Source: Flavobacteriales bacterium (GTDB lineage Bacteria; Bacteroidota; Bacteroidia; NS11-12g; UBA9320). From it: a stretch of DNA of 64,000 nt. The notes under the pieces are model-generated. The model made no database searches and was not told where the DNA came from. It saw only the letters and a list, made by a program, of their open reading frames with translations. Numbering within the stretch: position 1 is the stretch's first letter; every line of letters begins with the position of its first letter. Where the stretch lies: positions 124,001 to 188,000 of the forward strand of contig JACJZW010000003.1 in assembly GCA_020635355.1 (NCBI GenBank), in the 5' to 3' direction. This document shows, piece after piece, positions 58,901 to 64,000 of this stretch. A program made the position numbers and the translations under genes.

Positions 58901-61900
58901 CTATCGGGCTAACACTCCAAAATCAAACTCCAAATTCTCCTGCCGCATCACAGGAACCTGGGCGCCGCGGGTGAGCGCAGAAACCTGTAGGCGGACGAAG
59001 TTCTGAAGCTCCGTGACCGTGATGAGGCCGTCTGAATTAGCGTCTGCGCGGTAATCTTCAAGGGCTTGCCGAAGCGCAAAGGTGAATACGCCGTTCTTCC
59101 AGCGATCGGATTCCAAGGCATAGCTGTTGCCCGCTGCAGCTGCCAATACCTGAGCACCGCTGCCCCGATTGAGATTTACAAAAACGTCCTGCATCAGGTT
59201 AAAGCTGTTGAGCAAGCCCATATCGGATTGGGAGACAGATTTTCCGCCTTTGAAGTTTTGGGTTTCCAGTTTGAGCGAATCGGCGATGGTGGTGGGTGGC
59301 AGCATCGATTCCTTGTCCACCTCACCGCTGTGGCAGGCATCCACCAGCAACAGTTTTTTTCGGGCTGGAATGCCGTCCAGCAGACCTTCCAGATCGGCAT
59401 ACGCCATACCGCGTTTGACGGGATGCTCAAAGTCCATGTCGTGTGTGGCGAAATACCAATTGAAATCCTCATCCAATATGCCGTGACCCGAGACAAACAG
59501 AACCACCACATCGTTTACGCCGGAATTCATCAAACGTTTTCGCAGGTTGAGCACCTTGTCCCGGTTGGCGTGCTGGTCAAAAAAGGAATCGGCCACAAAC
59601 CGATAACCCAATTGCTGCTGCTCAAAAACGGAACGCATGTCGCGACCGTCCTTCACCGCATACCGCAGGTTGAAGCGCTGGTCCTGGTATTCGGAAACAC
59701 TGATGGACACAAAATGAAAGACCGGTGGTTGGGACAGCTCGTAGTTTGCCGTGATCTCGAATCGTTCCCGAAGGGATTCCACACCTTGCTCATTGGTGAC
59801 GCTTATTTCCACCAAATTCCAACCTTGACAAAGGGCAAATGCCACAACCGACTTAAACGTCTTTCCACTGGTAATCACTTTGCCGGAATTGCCGTAAATG
59901 GGGACATTGTTGACCCAGATGTTGAGCGAACGGAGGTTGCTAAACGAATCGTGCGCAGCTACCTCCAAAAACACAAATGAATCCGTTGTGACCAATGGTA
60001 GGAGCTGCCGTTGAATGTTCAACTGCGGTAGGTGATTAAGATCCATTACCGACGGACTACCCACTGATGCCAATCGTTTTTGCCGGGCTTTGTGGTACAA
60101 GGCAATCAGTTCCGGGGAGGCCTTTCCCATTGTTTTGAGCACGGCATCCGGACGGTTAAACTGCAAATCGAACTGATCAAATCCATAGGCGCTGCCTTTG
60201 ATGATGTAATTCAGGTAATCCGGCTTCTTGCCGCTGTACACGAAGTATTTACCTTCGGGTAGGAGCATGACCACTCCTTGATCGGAGCTGCTCACCAGTC
60301 GGTACCGCTCACGGCCCTCGTCTGAAAACTGAATCACTTCATTGTAGTCGTAAACCATAAAACCATCGGCATTGGCCGTGGCTCCGAGAGGGTAATAGAG
60401 ATGGTGGGGTTGGGATGATTCCAGCACGGAATGATCCAGGGCGAATCGATAGAATCGATTTTTAGTGATTGAAATCAGCGTTTTACCATCATGAGAAAGG
60501 ATGAGGTTATTGATGTTTTCGGGGTGGATTCCAATGCGGGTTTCAAGCTTTTGATCCAACTGATATCGCAGCAATTCAGAGCCGGCGTAGTGGCTTTTCC
60601 CAACAATCAATTCATTGATATTTGGGGTAAACAAGGCACAGTTAAAGCCAGGTATTTTGTGGGTGAGCACCACATCGGCCCCCGCCAAAGAGAACACAAA
60701 AATGGCATTCTCACCATCGTCCGATACCGGCAGCCAGATCCGGTTGCCATCCGCACTGATTTCCAAATCGTCAAAAAACGAGGTGTTCAGAATGATGTCG
60801 GAGAATTCATATCCGGTTGATCGTTGACCCGTATGGAGGTTGTAGAGGCTGAGGATATAGGTGTCCTGAACGCCGTAGGTCACCAGGATGACCTGTTTGC
60901 GATCCGGCATTATCCGTGCATAGCTGATGATTTCATTGCTGGTTTGAATGAAGCGTGGCTTGGTTTCCCGCGTCTCGGACAATAGGGCGTAGGTGACCCG
61001 GTAATCATCCCCCTCTTCCCAGTAATTGGCCGTATCTTCCTCAATCCAATAGCCGGAACCCAGAAGGTGAAACATGGGTCCGGTGTTGTTTGGCACGGTG
61101 TGTAATGCATATCGGGAAGGATTGGCAAAATCGATCAGATGCAGCCCCATATCATTCCGTAAAAGCCCTTTTTGGCCATCGTCATAGAGGTCAAGTCGGG
61201 TGTATTCCTGACGGATGGTTTTGGGAGATGTTCGCTCCAACTGGGCTCGATTCAGGTTGATGGAATACAGATCGCCCTCAACAGACAATTGGGCAAAATC
61301 CCCGTTGGGGTGAAGGGCAAAGGTGGAGACACCGCCAAAGGCATCGTACTCATGCATGATGTGCCAGGCGCCATTCTCCAGATCCATTCGATAGAGGGCG
61401 TGGAGGTTGAAGCCTTCGGTATTAAGGGAATCTGTAAAGTGAATAAAATACACCGACTTACTGTTAGCCGAGAATTCAATGGTGGTACTTCCAAACGGCA
61501 GTGTGCCTCGGGCGATGACCTTTTTGCGTTGGATGTCATAGACCTTCCAGAGATGTTTTCCGCCCGAGAAAATGGGGGCGTCCAATGGGGATACCATCAG
61601 TAGTTTTTGGCCGTCGGCCGATAGCTTATAGTCGTAAATGTACTTTGCCTTGCGGTCCTTTTTAAACGATTTAATGGGTTTGGTTGAGGTGGCGGCGAGG
61701 ATGGATACCTTCTTGCCCTTTTGAATCACCGCCCATTGATTGCGGCTATCCAAATAAGTGGGTTGATGGTAGCGGCCTTTCCAGGAGAGGAGGTGTTTGC
61801 CGTTAAATTTCATCAGGTGAAGAATGGGTTTATCGAATAATCCACCACCGATAAAATACGATTCCTGTTGGAGGGAGTAACCGCCAATGTCCCTGCGAGG

Positions 61901-63175
61901 ACTTACCGTTTCACGAAGGTCTCCCGACGTCAGATCGTAAATATGGATTTTAGCCGGACGATAATTCTCCTGTTCACACAGGCAAGCCAGTTTGTTTTGG
62001 GCTTCGTCAAACTGGACGGCATTGGGTGTGTACACCGATAGCTTGCACGGAAAGCGTCGGATCTGACGAAGACTTCGGCTATCCCATAAGGTGAGGTGGT
62101 GGTCGTCCGAATAGCTCAGCAGGTAATTGCCGTGGTCACTGTAGTACAGGTATTCAATGTCTTGTTGCCGTTGAATTTTTTGTCCGATGGCTGGCGCCGA
62201 TGTATCCCGCGGATGATCCCTCAGCCATTCCAGGTGGGTCACCTTCCCGGAACAAGTTAGTGTGTTTGCCGGATGGCTGGCCGGTGCCGATGTGTCCAGA
62301 TGGGACAAAGTGAGACGGGTTTTGTTTTGGTGTGGGTTCCAGGTGGATTGAACCACGCTATTTTCCAGGGACGATATTCCGGTGATAATGGACGAATCCG
62401 ATTCCATGGTATGCGCTACGGTGAGGGAGGCCAGGTTGATGGTAAACACCATGGAAGGGGTGATCATGTAAAACCGATTGGGGTTCGCGGGTTCCGGAAT
62501 AATGCGGGTGGGTTCTTCGCCGGTGTAGTTCACGGAGTGGGAGACCAGTTCACCGGAAGCGAAGGAGTACACCGCAAAATTGAGCTTGCCATATCCGAAT
62601 CGTTCCACCAGAACCGCGGCGTTTATATCGTGGTGTGAGAGCATCCTTGCGTACTCAAAAGGAAGGTTAATTCTGGTTACCTGACGTTGGTTGGTTAAGT
62701 CAAGAAGGATGAGTTCAAGGAGGTCTGTCTCGGTATTGTGCCCATTCAGCAGAATTTGGGTATTGTTCACAAAGCACACTTCCCGGGTCATAAAATCTTC
62801 GACCTTATGGTTTCTGAGGAAACGGTTTTCCTCTGATTGATACAGGGAATTTTCGATTACATAATGGCTCCCGGACATGTTGTAGTGCGGGACGTGCGTG
62901 TTGAAATGATCTGTTTTAAACTGCGGTTGTTTTTGACCGCTTGCATCCAACCACGTAATGGCGCCATCGGAATCCAGGATGGAGAGGATGGTGTGATTGG
63001 GGTTGGTTTGAAAGTCTTTTATGCCGATGGGTGACGAATAGAATGGCGTGCCTTTTTTTTCCGTTGGATTCCAGCGGTAGAGTGTGGCGTCGATCTGGTA
63101 GATGATGGACTGGGCAGAGACACATGGCGCGAGGAAGAGGAGAAAGAGGAGGAAGATGGATGCCAACCGATTCAT
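58901..63175 (-). CDS. Secreted beta-propeller / caspase-like peptidase fusion (1424 aa)
   Basis: Signal peptide (IFLLFLLFLAPCVSA|QSI). Residues 25 to about 1050 are WD40/TolB-like propeller repeats (YLLSYSDDHHLTLWDSRSLR, KLSADGQKLLMVSP, LEISADGNRIWLPVS), enough for two propellers. An Ig-like linker near 1065-1150 follows. The C-terminal 270 residues are a peptidase C14 (caspase-like) domain: VSISVSEYQ, catalytic His about 1231 in FVSGHGI and Cys about 1281 in VDACHSGE. A DANSDGLITVTEL EF-hand-like loop lies near 1378. Both catalytic residues are present. A -7-like box TATGTTTA ends 4 nt before the ATG. Confidence 0.88.
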   Translation of the reverse strand: MNRLASIFLLFLLFLAPCVSAQSIIYQIDATLYRWNPTEKKGTPFYSSPIGIKDFQTNPNHTILSILDSDGAITWLDASGQKQPQFKTDHFNTHVPHYNMSGSHYVIENSLYQSEENRFLRNHKVEDFMTREVCFVNNTQILLNGHNTETDLLELILLDLTNQRQVTRINLPFEYARMLSHHDINAAVLVERFGYGKLNFAVYSFASGELVSHSVNYTGEEPTRIIPEPANPNRFYMITPSMVFTINLASLTVAHTMESDSSIITGISSLENSVVQSTWNPHQNKTRLTLSHLDTSAPASHPANTLTCSGKVTHLEWLRDHPRDTSAPAIGQKIQRQQDIEYLYYSDHGNYLLSYSDDHHLTLWDSRSLRQIRRFPCKLSVYTPNAVQFDEAQNKLACLCEQENYRPAKIHIYDLTSGDLRETVSPRRDIGGYSLQQESYFIGGGLFDKPILHLMKFNGKHLLSWKGRYHQPTYLDSRNQWAVIQKGKKVSILAATSTKPIKSFKKDRKAKYIYDYKLSADGQKLLMVSPLDAPIFSGGKHLWKVYDIQRKKVIARGTLPFGSTTIEFSANSKSVYFIHFTDSLNTEGFNLHALYRMDLENGAWHIMHEYDAFGGVSTFALHPNGDFAQLSVEGDLYSINLNRAQLERTSPKTIRQEYTRLDLYDDGQKGLLRNDMGLHLIDFANPSRYALHTVPNNTGPMFHLLGSGYWIEEDTANYWEEGDDYRVTYALLSETRETKPRFIQTSNEIISYARIMPDRKQVILVTYGVQDTYILSLYNLHTGQRSTGYEFSDIILNTSFFDDLEISADGNRIWLPVSDDGENAIFVFSLAGADVVLTHKIPGFNCALFTPNINELIVGKSHYAGSELLRYQLDQKLETRIGIHPENINNLILSHDGKTLISITKNRFYRFALDHSVLESSQPHHLYYPLGATANADGFMVYDYNEVIQFSDEGRERYRLVSSSDQGVVMLLPEGKYFVYSGKKPDYLNYIIKGSAYGFDQFDLQFNRPDAVLKTMGKASPELIALYHKARQKRLASVGSPSVMDLNHLPQLNIQRQLLPLVTTDSFVFLEVAAHDSFSNLRSLNIWVNNVPIYGNSGKVITSGKTFKSVVAFALCQGWNLVEISVTNEQGVESLRERFEITANYELSQPPVFHFVSISVSEYQDQRFNLRYAVKDGRDMRSVFEQQQLGYRFVADSFFDQHANRDKVLNLRKRLMNSGVNDVVVLFVSGHGILDEDFNWYFATHDMDFEHPVKRGMAYADLEGLLDGIPARKKLLLVDACHSGEVDKESMLPPTTIADSLKLETQNFKGGKSVSQSDMGLLNSFNLMQDVFVNLNRGSGAQVLAAAAGNSYALESDRWKNGVFTFALRQALEDYRADANSDGLITVTELQNFVRLQVSALTRGAQVPVMRQENLEFDFGVLAR

Positions 63176-63179
63176 TTCG

Positions 63180-63187
63180 TAAACATA
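63180..63187 (-). promoter_or_regulatory. -7-like element (TATGTTTA) of the propeller-caspase gene
   Basis: One mismatch to TAnnTTTG at the last base; 4 nt (CGAA) from the ATG at 63175. Confidence 0.35.
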
Positions 63188-63495
63188 GTGAAATCCAGTT
63201 CGGAAGGACGTGGATGGGGTAGGAGGAGAATCTTGATTAGTGGACAGTAGAAGTGGATTTAGGTTTTGAGATCGGAGTGCGATTTTGGGTTAACTGCAAA
63301 GACGCCATGGTCGCTATGGTGTCTCGAAGATTATAGATGGTTGATTATTGATGATTGATGTCATTTCGAATGCATGCGACAGTCTCAACAAGATGCGTAC
63401 AGATGTACACCAACTCAGAACTCAGCGCTCGAATCTTTGAACTGATAAGTCCGCAGGCTGGTGTACGCCTGAGTTATTTTGTGGAAGGGAGAAGG
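63188..63495. repeat. Non-coding spacer with an empty copy of the IS110 target motif
   Basis: No gene. The minus strand at about 63285-63314 reads GCGACCATGGCGTCTTTGCA followed by GTTAACCC, an uninterrupted form of the motif split by the IS110 element. The exact guide-matched core TGGCGTCTTTGC is at 63296-63307. Further on, CAACTCAGAACTCAGCGCTC and GTGTACGCCTGAGTT are short intergenic words like those in the repeat copies. Confidence 0.6.
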
Positions 63496-64000
63496 TTAAT
63501 TTCGAATCAACGGCCTTATAAATTGGTAGCCATTGCTCAATTCCGCATGAAGGGAATAGTAGCCGGGTGCAATTGTGCTTAGATCAATTGTTCCAATCCC
63601 GTTAGGTTTGTCTGATGTTAAAACGATTTGCCCAGTAAAGCTTATGAGTGTGATCCGCACCACGATAGTGTTTTCAACATGGCATTGAATATTCACTACT
63701 TTGGATGACGGATTTGGGAAAAGTTGCAATTCTTTAGTCCATTCCGGGAAATTGAGACCCGAGTTGTGTTGCACCTTCAGCCAAGCTGACTCGCTGGTAT
63801 CTGTGCACACTGAGTCGGATACAACACACCGGAATAGAAAGTTATTCTGGGATAGTTCTAAATCCGAAACAATCAACGAATCACGATTGGCACCAGAATA
63901 ATTACCTGTGTCTGCTAAATCCGTGTAGCCTGTTCCTTTATCCAGTTGCCATTGAAAGTGATCGGCATCTGAGATAATATTGAAGAACACGTTGTCGTGA
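63496..64000 (-). CDS. T9SS-exported protein, C-terminal part (truncated by window edge)
   Basis: The reading frame is open to the right edge, so the start is outside the window; the GTG at 63990 is internal. Seen: an Ig-like domain (NIISDADHFQWQLDKGTGYT, LIVSDLELSQNNFLFRCVVS) and a type A T9SS sorting domain (KELQLFPNPSSKVVNIQ to APGYYSLHAELSNGYQFIRP). The DxxxFQWQ..GxGYTDLxDTGNYSGA pattern recurs in gliding and adhesion proteins of Bacteroidota. The full protein is probably a large surface or secreted adhesin. Confidence 0.82.
   Translation of the reverse strand, partial: HDNVFFNIISDADHFQWQLDKGTGYTDLADTGNYSGANRDSLIVSDLELSQNNFLFRCVVSDSVCTDTSESAWLKVQHNSGLNFPEWTKELQLFPNPSSKVVNIQCHVENTIVVRITLISFTGQIVLTSDKPNGIGTIDLSTIAPGYYSLHAELSNGYQFIRPLIRN

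Noticed and set aside
58948..59980. Long plus-strand open frames within the propeller-caspase gene (for example 59066-59980)
   Set aside because: Antisense shadows of a gene with clear domains and signal peptide; no promoter or family signal on the opposite strand.

Overview
The window looks like chromosomal DNA of a member of the Bacteroidota (Flavobacteriales/Cytophagales-like). The evidence is: several secreted proteins with type IX secretion (T9SS) C-terminal sorting domains; a TonB-dependent receptor with a carboxypeptidase-like N-terminal domain; lipoprotein-type LptC in the coaX-OMP-TPR-lptC order; GTG and TTG starts with few Shine-Dalgarno sites; and many TAnnTTTG -7 promoter elements. 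No rRNA, tRNA, CRISPR array or prophage was recognised.

Layout. 1-3.2 kb: end of a surface polysaccharide cluster (flippase, chain-length regulator, ligase/polymerase). 3.4-7.5 kb (-): DUF368 lipid carrier transporter, aroE, a glutamate-synthase-like FMN protein and a membrane protein, in one tight operon. 7.7-12.7 kb (-): birA, coaX, an outer membrane protein, a TPR protein, lptC and a small membrane protein, with rsfS divergent. 13.2-21.9 kb (+): a four-gene exported-protein/TonB receptor operon. 22-26.2 kb: a secreted protein, membrane protein, histidine kinase and response regulator operon, followed by a structured 0.5 kb leader and a second response regulator. 26.2-31.7 kb: alkD-like gene, purL, ppk2. 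31.7-33.1 kb: a complete IS3-family element. 33.9-40 kb: a T9SS adhesin, a GbsR-type regulator with two matching operator-like palindromes, a methyltransferase and an ABC permease. 40.3-50.1 kb: two paralogous outer membrane proteins followed by three paralogous pairs of lipoproteins; the third pair is inverted and lies between direct copies of an intergenic repeat. 50.6-56.5 kb: SRPBCC, SDR, an IS110-family element and an MBL/beta-CASP hydrolase. 56.6-64 kb: a solitary HNH nuclease, a Kelch/T9SS protein, a secreted propeller-caspase fusion and a truncated T9SS protein.

The most notable system is the IS110-family element at about 52169-53433. Its non-coding left end has its own promoter and can fold into a bridge-RNA-like molecule. 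One loop carries segments matching both halves of the insertion target, and the next loop carries 8 nt identical to the element's own right end. The inferred target is a recurring intergenic motif, and an apparently unoccupied exact match lies at 63296-63307. The closing stem of the predicted RNA would also mask the transposase ribosome binding site.

A second theme is gene starts placed only 4-8 nt after a -7 promoter element, which suggests leaderless mRNAs. All functional calls come from reading the sequence; no database search or folding program was run.
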